A stretch of DNA of 21,465 bases from positions 1 to 21,465 of the forward strand of contig UQOJ01000036.1 in NCBI GenBank assembly GCA_900542635.1, written 5' to 3'. Within the stretch, counting starts at the first letter, position 1. Each line of letters begins with the position of its first letter. Under the pieces are notes generated by a model. The model did not search any database. It saw only the letters and a program-made list of their open reading frames with translations, and was not told the origin of the DNA. Positions 13,334 to 21,429 of this stretch are shown one piece after another. A program made the position numbers and the translations under genes. Origin of the DNA: an uncultured Collinsella sp. GTDB taxonomy: Bacteria > Actinomycetota > Coriobacteriia > Coriobacteriales > Coriobacteriaceae.

Positions 13334-14680
13334 CTAGCTTTCGATGTAATCCTTCAGCTTGCTGGAACGGCTCGGGTGGCGGAGCTTGGCCAGGGTCTTG
13401 GACTCGATCTGGCGGATGCGCTCACGCGTGACGCCAAACTCGCGACCGACTTCCTCGAGCGTACGGGGATGTCCGTCAACAAGGCCAAAGCGCAGCTCGA
13501 TAACCTTGCGCTCACGATCGGCAAGCGAGTCGAGCACCTGGGTGAGCTGCTCCTGCAGCATGGAGAAGCTGGCGGCATCGGGCGGAACGATAGCCTGGGA
13601 GTCCTCGATGAAGTCGCCCAGCTGGGAATCCTCTTCCTCGCCGATCGGGGTCTCGAGCGACACGGGCTCCTGCGAAATCTTCTGGATCTCGCGGACGCGG
13701 TCGGCACTCATGTCCATCTCGGCACCGATCTCCTCGGGGGTCGGGTCGCGACCCAGGTCCTGGAGGAGCTGGCGCTGCACGCGGACGAGCTTGTTGATGG
13801 TCTCGACCATGTGCACGGGAATTCGGATGGTACGGGCCTGGTCGGCAATAGCGCGCGTAATGGCCTGACGGATCCACCACGTGGCGTACGTGGAGAACTT
13901 GAAGCCCTTCTGGTAGTCGAACTTCTCGACGGCGCGGATCAGACCGAGGTTACCCTCCTGGATCAGATCCAGGAACAGCATGCCACGGCCGACATAGCGC
14001 TTGGCGATGGAGACGACCAGACGCAGGTTTGCGCTGATGAGCGCCTGCTTGGCCTCGAGACCCACGTTCTCGATACGGGTCAGACGACGCATCTCGGCGC
14101 GAGTGAGCTCGATCTCGCCCGCCTCGGCGGCCTCGAGCTTCTCGGTGGCATCGAGACCGGCCTCGATCTTCATGGCCAGATCGACCTCTTCGGAGGCGGT
14201 CAGCAGGTCGACCTTGCCGATCTCCTTAAGGTACATACGAACCGGGTCGCCGGTCAGCATTACCGTGGAGGCATCGATACCGCGCACGCGCGAGCGCGAA
14301 CGGGACGTGCGCACGGTGCGCTTCTTCTTGTTCTTAGAAGAACCCATCTCGGCGTCGGCCTGACGGGCCATCTTAAGCTCGTGATCGTCGAGCGAGCCGG
14401 AATCGTGCTCGTCGTCATCGAAATCGTCGGTATTGCTATCGTTATCGTCATCGTCGACGTCCATGGGGGCGTCGTCGTTTCCGCTCGCGGAGATAATCTG
14501 GATGCCGCTGTTGCGCAGCGCGGAATACACCGCGTTGAGTTGCTCGTCAGACACATCGATATCCTTCAGGGCGACCTGAATCTCGTCCTCGGTTACCGAA
14601 GTCCTGTTTGAGCCGTTGCCCATGAGCTTTGCAACGTAGGATTCCAGCCCAGTACCCGTGCTCTCACTCTTTTTTGGCAC
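13334..14680 (-). CDS. rpoD: RNA polymerase primary sigma factor RpoD (SigA)
   Basis: This is the housekeeping sigma factor that directs RNA polymerase to most promoters. The 448 residues carry an acidic stretch (about 69-93, Asp-rich), a basic Lys/Arg/Ser stretch (about 116-133), and region 1.2 with DPVRMYLKEIGKVDLL (about 145-160). Region 2 has NLRLVVSIAKRYVGRGM and FSTYATWWIRQAITRAI, and region 3 has HMVETINKL onward. Region 4 has RTLEEVGREFGVTRERIRQIE, and the protein ends in LRHPSRSSKLKDYIES. I place the start at GTG 14680 because AAGGGAG lies 5 bases upstream. The upstream in-frame ATG at 14695 has no ribosome site and its second to fourth codons form that AAGGGAG; it would add five residues. 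The gene follows dnaG, as in the classical dnaG-rpoD operon, without rpsU. Confidence 0.96.
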   Translation of the reverse strand: MPKKSESTGTGLESYVAKLMGNGSNRTSVTEDEIQVALKDIDVSDEQLNAVYSALRNSGIQIISASGNDDAPMDVDDDDNDSNTDDFDDDEHDSGSLDDHELKMARQADAEMGSSKNKKKRTVRTSRSRSRVRGIDASTVMLTGDPVRMYLKEIGKVDLLTASEEVDLAMKIEAGLDATEKLEAAEAGEIELTRAEMRRLTRIENVGLEAKQALISANLRLVVSIAKRYVGRGMLFLDLIQEGNLGLIRAVEKFDYQKGFKFSTYATWWIRQAITRAIADQARTIRIPVHMVETINKLVRVQRQLLQDLGRDPTPEEIGAEMDMSADRVREIQKISQEPVSLETPIGEEEDSQLGDFIEDSQAIVPPDAASFSMLQEQLTQVLDSLADRERKVIELRFGLVDGHPRTLEEVGREFGVTRERIRQIESKTLAKLRHPSRSSKLKDYIES

Positions 14681-14712
14681 AGATTCTCCCTTCATAGTCC
14701 ACAGGACTCATT

Positions 14713-14718
14713 ACTTTA
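14713..14718 (-). promoter_or_regulatory. Candidate extended -10 for rpoD
   Basis: In the 110-base dnaG-rpoD gap the minus strand reads TGCTAAAGT, an extended -10 pattern (TGn plus TAAAGT), 32 bases before the GTG start. No good -35 is visible at 16-18 bases. A dedicated promoter beside read-through from dnaG would be normal for a sigma gene. The rest of the gap holds only a weak 8-bp stem (CTATATCC/GGGTATAG) without a T-run. Confidence 0.35.
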
Positions 14719-14790
14719 GCACACACATTGACGTCTATACCCAAAATTCAGACTGGATATAGGCGCAAATACGCTGGTTGACCACAACAT

Positions 14791-16902
14791 CTAGGCCTGA
14801 TCGGCGCCCGCCGTCTCCAAACCGATCAAACGGAACGGATCCGCCACGCCACCGATCGACTTTTGGAGCTCGCGCTGGCGCTGAGAATCTTGCATCGCTT
14901 GCATCGTCAGAACACGGCGTGCTTCATCGTCAAGCGACCGATCCTGACGTAGCTTGGCCTGTGCGGCACGCATGCGGCGTTTGATGGTGTAGAGCTCGAG
15001 GGTATCAAGCATAAACACGATGTTCGTCTCGGTGGGGTGCTTGCTCGTCGACGAAATGCGCCCGGCGCTGACAAGGGAGGCCGCCTCGGGACACACCGCG
15101 CGCGCCGCATCCATGCACGCCGTGGGGTCGGTGCCCGGCGGCGTCGCGAGCACGGCCCACGCGATGGACTCGTGACGCGGATCCACCCACTCGATCGAGC
15201 AGATGCGATCGGCATACGTGCGGAACAGGTCGGGATAGCTCGTGAGCATCGTCAGCAGCTCGCGCTCCCCCGCCAAAGACTTTCGCTCTAGGTCGGTCAG
15301 CACGATTGGCATCGTCGGCGCGGACGCGCCAGAAGCATCGGCGGCCGGCGCCACGCCATCCACGCCAACCGGCACATCGATCGGCGGCATATCGTCGACG
15401 ACCTCGGCCGGCGCGGCCCCGTAGGCCTCGAGCGGAACATAGTCGTACGGTTCTTCCTCAACCGGCGTGGACACCGGCGGCGTCGCCCCCGACGCCCAAG
15501 TACCGCGAGACGCCCCCTGCGAGCTAGACGCCCGACCGCCCGCGCTACCTGCGCGCTCGGTCTGCGCCCGCTGGCGCTCGTAGTTCTGCTCGCGACGACG
15601 CTCGGCATCCTCACGCATGGCAACATCGCGAAACACGCGGCCCGAGCTCGAACGCACCGTCTCCAAGTCCAACCCCAGCAGGTCGGCAATCTGGATAAAG
15701 TACGTATCGATCATGTAGCTATCGCGCAGCGGATAGATGAGCGTCAGCGCATCCTCGAGCGCCTTGGCGCGACCGCCCGGCGTGGTGATGTCGCTCGACT
15801 CCTGCAGCGAGCGGTACACAAAGTCCATGAGGGGCTCGGCGGCATCGATACGCGCCTGCAGCGCCTCGCCACCATGTGCGGTGATGAACTCCATGGGGTC
15901 GTTGCCGTCGGGAAGCACCACGCAGCGCAGGTCCATCGAATCCTGCTCGATAAACTGAATCGCGCGGCGAGCGGCCTTTTGACCGGCGGCGTCGCCGTCG
16001 AACATATACACGATGCGCTTGGCAAAACGGGTGAGTGTCTTTACATGATGTTCCGTCAGCGCCGTGCCCAGCGTGGCGACGACGTTTTTGATCCCCGCCT
16101 CCCAGCAGGCGATGCAGTCGGTATATCCCTCCACCACGATGGCGGTATCCTGCGCAACGATAAACTCCTTGGCCCAGTTAAAGCCGTAGAGGTTTCGCTT
16201 TTTGTGGAACACGCTCGTCTCGGCGGTGTTGAGGTACTTAGGCTGGCCGTCGCCCATAATGCGCCCGCCAAAGGCGATGTTATGACCCTGCTCGTCAAAG
16301 ATGGGAAACATCACGCGGTCGTAAAAACGGTCGGCAAGCTGCCCGCGCCCACGGCTCACGGCCACGTTGGCGTCGATCATCTCCTGCGGAGTAAAGCCCG
16401 CCTGCGACAGATGCGACACCAGCGCGTTGCGACCCGGCGCAAAGCCCAGGCAGTAGCGGCGGCAGACGTCGCCGCCCATACCGCGGCTGGCGAAATACTC
16501 ACGCGGACGGCTGTCCTTACCGCGCATAAGCATGGTGTGATAGAACTGGGCGGTCTCGGCGCACAGGTCATAGATGCGGGCGCGCTTGGTGCCGCGCTCG
16601 CGATAGGCGCCGGTATCGTGCAGCTCAATGCCGGCACGGTCGGCCAGGTAGCGAATCGACTCGGGAAAGCTCAGGTTCTCGCGCTTCATGATGTAGGTGA
16701 AGACGTCGCCGCCCTCGCCACAGCCAAAGCAGTGCCACACCTGCGTAGCGGGGATAATGTGAAACGACGGGGTCTTTTCGCCATGGAAGGGGCAGCAGCC
16801 CCAAAACTCATGGCCGCGGGGCTTGAGCTCAACCGTTTCCTGCACGATGGCAACCAGATCGGACGCAGCGCGCACTTGGTCTTTCTCCTCATCGCTAATC
16901 AC
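14791..16902 (-). CDS. dnaG: DNA primase
   Basis: DnaG makes the RNA primers for DNA replication, recruited by the DnaB helicase. The 703 residues are about 100 longer than E. coli DnaG. The CHC2 zinc finger is C37, H40, C58, C61 (CPFH and CFGC). The core has YDRVMFPIFDEQGHNIAFGGR (about 193-213, in two parts), and the TOPRIM fold has E257 in VVEGYTD and D301/D303 in FDGDAAGQKAA. The extra length is a low-complexity Ala/Ser/Gly/Pro and acidic linker (about 430-535) before the C-terminal helicase-binding domain (LTDLERKSLAGERELLTML onward). The start is GTG at 16902, overlapping the ribF end by 8 bases, with a G-rich AGGGGGTGAG ribosome site just upstream. Confidence 0.96.
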   Translation of the reverse strand: MISDEEKDQVRAASDLVAIVQETVELKPRGHEFWGCCPFHGEKTPSFHIIPATQVWHCFGCGEGGDVFTYIMKRENLSFPESIRYLADRAGIELHDTGAYRERGTKRARIYDLCAETAQFYHTMLMRGKDSRPREYFASRGMGGDVCRRYCLGFAPGRNALVSHLSQAGFTPQEMIDANVAVSRGRGQLADRFYDRVMFPIFDEQGHNIAFGGRIMGDGQPKYLNTAETSVFHKKRNLYGFNWAKEFIVAQDTAIVVEGYTDCIACWEAGIKNVVATLGTALTEHHVKTLTRFAKRIVYMFDGDAAGQKAARRAIQFIEQDSMDLRCVVLPDGNDPMEFITAHGGEALQARIDAAEPLMDFVYRSLQESSDITTPGGRAKALEDALTLIYPLRDSYMIDTYFIQIADLLGLDLETVRSSSGRVFRDVAMREDAERRREQNYERQRAQTERAGSAGGRASSSQGASRGTWASGATPPVSTPVEEEPYDYVPLEAYGAAPAEVVDDMPPIDVPVGVDGVAPAADASGASAPTMPIVLTDLERKSLAGERELLTMLTSYPDLFRTYADRICSIEWVDPRHESIAWAVLATPPGTDPTACMDAARAVCPEAASLVSAGRISSTSKHPTETNIVFMLDTLELYTIKRRMRAAQAKLRQDRSLDDEARRVLTMQAMQDSQRQRELQKSIGGVADPFRLIGLETAGADQA

Positions 16903-17899
16903 GGATGCTCACCCCCTGCTCACCCAAATGATGACGGATATCGTCAATATTACCCTCGACGGTCGCGATAAGCTCGTCCAGCGAATCGAACACGCGCGAC
17001 GGGCGCAGCCAGCGCGTAAACGCCAGCGACACCGAGGCGCCGTACAGGTCGCCCGCATACCCGATCAAGTTGGCCTCGAGATGCGCCGAGGCGGCATCGT
17101 CGGCATACGTCGGCGGCAGCCCCACGTTGACGGCAGCAGGCCATACGGTATCGTCGACCAGCACCAGGCCCTCGTAAACGCCATCGGCAGGCACCTGAAT
17201 GCCCTCGGGCACCTGGATGTTTGCCGTGGGAAAACCCATGTCGGAACCCTGATGACGACCGCCGGCAACAATACCTCGCAGCATGTACGGGCGACCGAGC
17301 AGCTCGGCGGCAAGCTCAACATGTCCCTGGCGGAGCTCCTGACGAATACGGGTGGCGCAGATCGTCTGCCCATCGACGCACAGCAGCTCGTGGCCATAGA
17401 CGTCAACGCCGCGCTCGGCTCCCCATGCCTGCATCTCGGCAACGCCCGAGGCACCGCCGCGGCCCAACCTAAAGTCGCTACCCACGCGAATCGAGCGGAT
17501 ATCGACGACGCGCGACAGCAGCTTAAGAAAGCCTACGTGGTCGAGTGCCGCCACCGCGGGCGTAAAGGGAACGGCCACGACCGCATCGACCCCGGTGAGG
17601 GCCAGGGCATACAGACGGTCAGCCGTCGTCATCAATTTTTGCGCGGGCGTAGGGCTCACCACCACGTCCGGGTCGGGATCGAAGGTGACCACGAACGCCT
17701 TGCAGCCGTGGTCACGCGCATCGCGAACGACCGCGTCGATCAGCTCGCGATGCCCCCGATGCACGCCGTCGAACACGCCGATGGCGATCGACGCGGCGCC
17801 CAGGCACGCGCAATCATCAAACGCATCGGCGGCAACGATGCGGGCCTCATCCGACTCGCCCGCGAAAAAAATACGCGCGAGCTCGTGGGAGGTCAGCAT
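16895..17899 (-). CDS. ribF: Bifunctional riboflavin kinase / FAD synthetase
   Basis: RibF phosphorylates riboflavin to FMN and then adenylylates FMN to FAD. The 334-residue protein has an N-terminal FMN adenylyltransferase domain with GVFDGVHRGH (41-50, nucleotidyltransferase motif), VTFDPDPDVVVSP (about 71-83), SDFRLGRGGASG (about 141-152) and the TRIR motif (183-186). The C-terminal flavokinase domain has GSDMGFPTANIQVPEG (about 218-233) and the YGASVSLAFTRWLRP strand. The ATG at 17899 shares one base with the truB stop (TAATG), and the 3' end overlaps dnaG. The truB-ribF order is very common in bacteria. The segment SEL at residues 1-30 is longer than usual but shows no signal peptide. 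Confidence 0.96.
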   Translation of the reverse strand: MLTSHELARIFFAGESDEARIVAADAFDDCACLGAASIAIGVFDGVHRGHRELIDAVVRDARDHGCKAFVVTFDPDPDVVVSPTPAQKLMTTADRLYALALTGVDAVVAVPFTPAVAALDHVGFLKLLSRVVDIRSIRVGSDFRLGRGGASGVAEMQAWGAERGVDVYGHELLCVDGQTICATRIRQELRQGHVELAAELLGRPYMLRGIVAGGRHQGSDMGFPTANIQVPEGIQVPADGVYEGLVLVDDTVWPAAVNVGLPPTYADDAASAHLEANLIGYAGDLYGASVSLAFTRWLRPSRVFDSLDELIATVEGNIDDIRHHLGEQGVSIRD

Positions 17900-18831
17900 T
17901 ATCGAACACCGCCGATCGTCTGCGGAAAGACGTGCTCCATCACAAAGCGGCCGCCCTCGATACGGGCGAGCGCCTTGAGTCCGCCATCGAGCACCAGCGC
18001 AAACGGCGCCTTCGACGCATCGAAGCTCGCAAGCGCGCGCTCAATAGGAATACGACGTCCGCACAGCAGATCGTCGGCAAGATCACCCGGCAAGTCGACG
18101 CGCGTGGCGTCCAGTGCCGCAATGGGATCCAGGGCAAAGCCGGCAGCGGACTCGGCAGAAAGTTCCTCGACCGCATGGCAGGCACCGATGGAAACAACAC
18201 CGGAGGCCGTACGGCGCAATGCAGAAATATGCGCCGCGTTGTCGCAAGCACGACCCAGATCGCGAGCGAGCGCACGGATATAGGTGCCCTTACTCACCGA
18301 AAACGCCACGGTCCAAACGCAAACGTCGCCCTCGCCGCTCACGGCAATCAGGTCGGCGGAGAACACCTCGACCGGACGCGGGGGCAACTCAACGGCGTTA
18401 CCTTCGCGCGCAGACTTATAGGCGCGCACGCCGTTGACCGAAATGGCCGAAAACGCCGGCGGTACCTGCATCTGCGGGCCCAGCATGGCGCACAGGCGCT
18501 CGCGGGCATAGGCCGGATCGCGCAAGTCGGCAGTAATGGGCACCGTGCGAACGGCCTCGCCCTCCGCATCATCGGTATTGGTCTCGACGCCAAACGAGAT
18601 GTCGGCGACGTAGCTTTTGGTATCGAGCGTGAGCATGCCCAGCAAACGCGTGGCCTGGCCCACGCCCACCACCATGACACCCGATGCCATGGGGTCGAGC
18701 GTTCCGGCATGGCCGACGCGCCGTTCATGGAGGGCGCGTCGGCATTGCGAAACCACGTCGTGGGACGTGCAGCCCACCGGCTTATCGACGGCGAGCAGCA
18801 TATTAAGTTGAGAAGGTGTACGACGAGCCAT
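17899..18831 (-). CDS. truB: tRNA pseudouridine(55) synthase TruB
   Basis: TruB converts U55 in the T loop of tRNAs to pseudouridine and also helps tRNA folding. The 310 residues begin with the family motif LLAVDKPVGCTSHDVV (12-27) and carry the catalytic aspartate D46 in GHAGTLDPMASGVM (40-53). Next come KSYVADISFGVETNTDDAEG, the substrate-contact segment QVPPAFSAISVNG, and SKGTYIRALARDLG. A C-terminal extension of about 80 residues may form a PUA-like domain, ending in GGRFVMEHVFP. The ATG at 18831 has GGATGG 3 bases upstream, a short spacing. It lies 15 bases after the nrnA-like stop and is coupled to ribF by TAATG. Confidence 0.96.
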   Translation of the reverse strand: MARRTPSQLNMLLAVDKPVGCTSHDVVSQCRRALHERRVGHAGTLDPMASGVMVVGVGQATRLLGMLTLDTKSYVADISFGVETNTDDAEGEAVRTVPITADLRDPAYARERLCAMLGPQMQVPPAFSAISVNGVRAYKSAREGNAVELPPRPVEVFSADLIAVSGEGDVCVWTVAFSVSKGTYIRALARDLGRACDNAAHISALRRTASGVVSIGACHAVEELSAESAAGFALDPIAALDATRVDLPGDLADDLLCGRRIPIERALASFDASKAPFALVLDGGLKALARIEGGRFVMEHVFPQTIGGVR

Positions 18832-18846
18832 GTACCATCCAAAAAG

Positions 18847-19890
18847 TTAGAGCTCGACGGTCACCGAAGCGGGATCCTCCCCTACCAGCTCGGCCAGCAT
18901 GGGAAGTGCCGCGGTGAGCGTCTCGGAAATCGTTCCGGCGTTGGTAAAGCCGGCGGCAGCGTGGTGCCCACCTCCGCCAAAGTTGGCCGCAATCTCGGAA
19001 ACATCAAGATCGCCCTTGGAGCGCAGGTTGCCACGCACCTTGGTATCGCCCTCGATGCCCTTAAGGAACAGGCAGACCTCGACGCCCATCACCGAGCGCA
19101 CCACATCGACCAGGCCGTCGCACTCATCCGAGGTGACGCCGCAGTCCCTAAGGTCGCTCTCGTAGGCGTAGCTATACGCCACGCGCCCGTGCGCGACCGT
19201 CTTGATGCGACCCATGACGATGGACTTGAGGTGCAAGAACTCGACACGCATGCTCTGGTAGACCTCAAGCGCGACGCGCGCCGGATCGGCACCGTGCGCC
19301 ACCAGACGCGAGGCAGCATGAAACGCTGCGGCATCGGCGTTCTGATACTGAAAACGACCGGTGTCGGTGACCAGGCCGCACAGCAGGCAGGTAGCGATGC
19401 TATCGCTTGCGGTAATGCCACAATCGGCCAAAAAGCGGTCGATAATCATGGCGCAAGCAGCGGCATTGACGCACCTAAGGCTGACCTCGGCAAACTCCTC
19501 GCGCGCCGGGTGATGGTCAAAGCACGCCACGTGGGCCGAACGACGCAGCACCTCGGCAGAATTATTGAGGCGCTCGACGACCGGCACGTCTACTGAAATG
19601 AACAGGTCCGGGTTGCCGGAGTAGGCAGATGCCGGTACCAGCAGATCGGCGCCCTCCATAAAACGGTAGATGCGCGGAACAGGATCGTCGTCTGCCAGCA
19701 GCAGGGCGATGTCCTTGTCGGGGAACACCTTCATAAGCGAAAGGCCCAGGCCCAACACGGAGCCCAGGGCATCGCCGTCGGGAGAGGTGTGACCCGAGAT
19801 CGCAATGGAGGACGCACCCTCGATGAGCTCGAGGATGCGTCGTTTAATATCTGCAGACTCGCACGAGACGAGATCGGCGGAATTAGTCAT
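18847..19890 (-). CDS. DHH-family phosphoesterase, NrnA-like (oligoribonuclease / pAp phosphatase)
   Basis: NrnA-type enzymes degrade 2-5 nucleotide RNAs and often 3'-phosphoadenosine 5'-phosphate (pAp); in actinobacteria related proteins also hydrolyse linear or cyclic dinucleotides. The 347-residue protein has the DHH domain metal ligands in SGHTSPDGDALGS (32-44), D101 in ISVDVP, FDHHPA (124-129) and VTDTGRF (174-180). The C-terminal DHHA1 domain carries the RNA-binding FGGGGHHAAAGF motif near residues 307-318. The ATG at 19890 overlaps the end of rbfA by 8 bases and has AGGAGG 9 bases upstream. The rbfA-nrnA-truB-ribF order is widely conserved in actinobacteria and Firmicutes. The exact substrate cannot be read from sequence. 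Confidence 0.93.
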   Translation of the reverse strand: MTNSADLVSCESADIKRRILELIEGASSIAISGHTSPDGDALGSVLGLGLSLMKVFPDKDIALLLADDDPVPRIYRFMEGADLLVPASAYSGNPDLFISVDVPVVERLNNSAEVLRRSAHVACFDHHPAREEFAEVSLRCVNAAACAMIIDRFLADCGITASDSIATCLLCGLVTDTGRFQYQNADAAAFHAASRLVAHGADPARVALEVYQSMRVEFLHLKSIVMGRIKTVAHGRVAYSYAYESDLRDCGVTSDECDGLVDVVRSVMGVEVCLFLKGIEGDTKVRGNLRSKGDLDVSEIAANFGGGGHHAAAGFTNAGTISETLTAALPMLAELVGEDPASVTVEL

Positions 19891-20293
19891 CTAAAGCTGC
19901 CTCCTGGGCGGCATCCGCTATGGGGTAGCCGTCCTCGTCCTTTTCGATCGCAAGCGTGGCCGGAACGTTTTCCAGCGCACGCGTGATGCGCTCGGCCTCA
20001 TCGGTCGAGCGATCGATGCGAAAATCGAGCTCGGGCGTGACGCGCCAATCGAGCGAACGAGCCAACAGGCTACGAATACGGCCCTTGGCGCTGGAGAGCG
20101 CCTCCATGACCTCATCGTAGCGGCTCGCATCGCACGACACGTACACGCGCGCGAACGAACGGTCCACCGCGACCTCGACCGCGGTCAGAGTGACCAGGTC
20201 GAGACGCGGATCGGAAACCTCAAAGAGCAGGATATAACCAAGCTTCTCGCGAAGCTGCTCGCCCAGACGGCGGGTTGCCTGCGTTTGCTTCAT
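19883..20293 (-). CDS. rbfA: 30S ribosome-binding factor RbfA
   Basis: RbfA is a KH-like-fold factor that binds free 30S subunits and helps the last steps of 16S rRNA maturation, especially at low temperature. The 136-residue product has the family start (TRRLGEQLREKLGYIL), SDPRLDLVTLTAVEVAVDRSFARVYVSC (about 27-54) and the C-terminal TPELDFRIDRSTDEAERI (about 85-102), after which a short acidic tail follows. The ATG at 20293 has AGGGGG 8 bases upstream and is 11 bases after the infB stop, the standard infB-rbfA arrangement. The 3' end overlaps the nrnA-like gene. Confidence 0.97.
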   Translation of the reverse strand: MKQTQATRRLGEQLREKLGYILLFEVSDPRLDLVTLTAVEVAVDRSFARVYVSCDASRYDEVMEALSSAKGRIRSLLARSLDWRVTPELDFRIDRSTDEAERITRALENVPATLAIEKDEDGYPIADAAQEAALDD

Positions 20294-20304
20294 AGCGCTA
20301 CCCC

Positions 20305-21429
20305 CTACTCGGTACGGGCAACCTGGTCGATGCGGTAACCCTCGATCTGGTCGCCGGGCTTGATGTCCTGGAAGTTCTCCAGGCCAATGCCGCCCTCGGA
20401 ACCGCTCTTGAGGCTCTTGGCCTCGTCCTTGTAGTGGCGCATCGAGGCGATCTTGCCGTTGAAGACCACAATGCCGTCACGCACCAGGCGCACGGAATCG
20501 GTCGCGGCGATCTCGCCCTCCTCGACGCGGACACCGGCAGCGATACCGACTTTGGGCACCTTGAAGGTGTCCAGGACGGTCGCGGTACCCGTGGAGACCT
20601 CGACCTCGGTGGGCTTGAGCATGCCGATGCGGGCAGCGTCGAGCTCCTCGAGGCACTTGTAGATAACGTCGTAGCAACGGATCTCGACGCCCTCGCGCTC
20701 GGCGGCGGAGCGGGCCTTGCCGTCGGGACGCACGCCAAAGCCGATGATGATGGCGTTGGAGGCGTCGGCCAGGACGACGTCGGTCTCGTTGATGGCACCG
20801 ACGGCGGAGTGGATCGTGTTGATGCGGACCTCGGACTGATCCATCTTGTCGAGCGAGTCCTGAAGGGCCTCGATGGAACCCTGGACGTCGGCCTTGATGA
20901 TCAGGTTGAGCTCCTTGACCTCGGCGTCGGCGATGGTCTCGAAGAGATTCTCGAGCGTGACGTGCTTCACGCGGCTCTGCTCCTCGATACGGGCCTTGAG
21001 CGAACGCTCATCGGCCAAGGCGCGAGCCTCGCGCTCGTCCTCGAACACACGGAACTCGTCGCCGGCGTTGGGCACGGACTGCAGGCCCAAGATCTCGACG
21101 GCGTCGGAGGGGCCGGCCTCGGTGACGGCGTTGCCCTTAGGATCGAGCATGGCGCGGACGCGGCCGTAGGTAAGGCCGGCGACCAGCGTATCGCCCACGT
21201 GCAGGGTACCGCGGGTCACCAGCACGGTAGCGACCGAGCCGCGGCCCTTGTCGAGCTTGGCCTCGAGGACATTGCCGGAGGCAAAGGTGTCGGGGTTGGC
21301 CTTGAGCTCGAGCACGTCGGCCTGGAGCAGCACGGTCTCGAGCAGGTCGTCGATACCGATCTTCTGCTTGGCCGAGATGTTGACGAACATGTTCTGTCCG
21401 CCCCACTCCTCGGGGATGATGCCGTACTC
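20305..21429 (-). CDS. infB: Translation initiation factor IF-2, C-terminal part (cut by contig end)
   Basis: IF-2 is the GTPase that brings fMet-tRNA to the 30S subunit and promotes subunit joining. The 374 residues present begin near the end of the G domain, where EYGIIPEEWGGQN and the G5 motif VNISAKQKIGIDDLL lie, followed by domain II (from about residue 50), domain III with LNLIIKADVQGSIEAL and IHSAVGAINETDVVLA, and the C-terminal fMet-tRNA-binding domain IV (VRLVRDGIVVFNGKI and GLENFQDIKPGDQIEGY). The first two-thirds of the gene, including the N-terminal extension and P-loop, lie outside. An apparent start with MYKRQ at 21444 is adapter sequence fused in frame and is not part of the protein. 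Confidence 0.97.
   Translation of the reverse strand, partial: EYGIIPEEWGGQNMFVNISAKQKIGIDDLLETVLLQADVLELKANPDTFASGNVLEAKLDKGRGSVATVLVTRGTLHVGDTLVAGLTYGRVRAMLDPKGNAVTEAGPSDAVEILGLQSVPNAGDEFRVFEDEREARALADERSLKARIEEQSRVKHVTLENLFETIADAEVKELNLIIKADVQGSIEALQDSLDKMDQSEVRINTIHSAVGAINETDVVLADASNAIIIGFGVRPDGKARSAAEREGVEIRCYDVIYKCLEELDAARIGMLKPTEVEVSTGTATVLDTFKVPKVGIAAGVRVEEGEIAATDSVRLVRDGIVVFNGKIASMRHYKDEAKSLKSGSEGGIGLENFQDIKPGDQIEGYRIDQVARTE

Noticed and set aside
13376..14611. 411-residue open frame on the plus strand opposite rpoD
   Set aside because: Antisense shadow of a highly conserved sigma factor; composition only.
17932..19596. 554-residue open frame on the plus strand opposite truB and the nrnA-like gene
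   Set aside because: Antisense shadow spanning two well-identified genes and their boundary.
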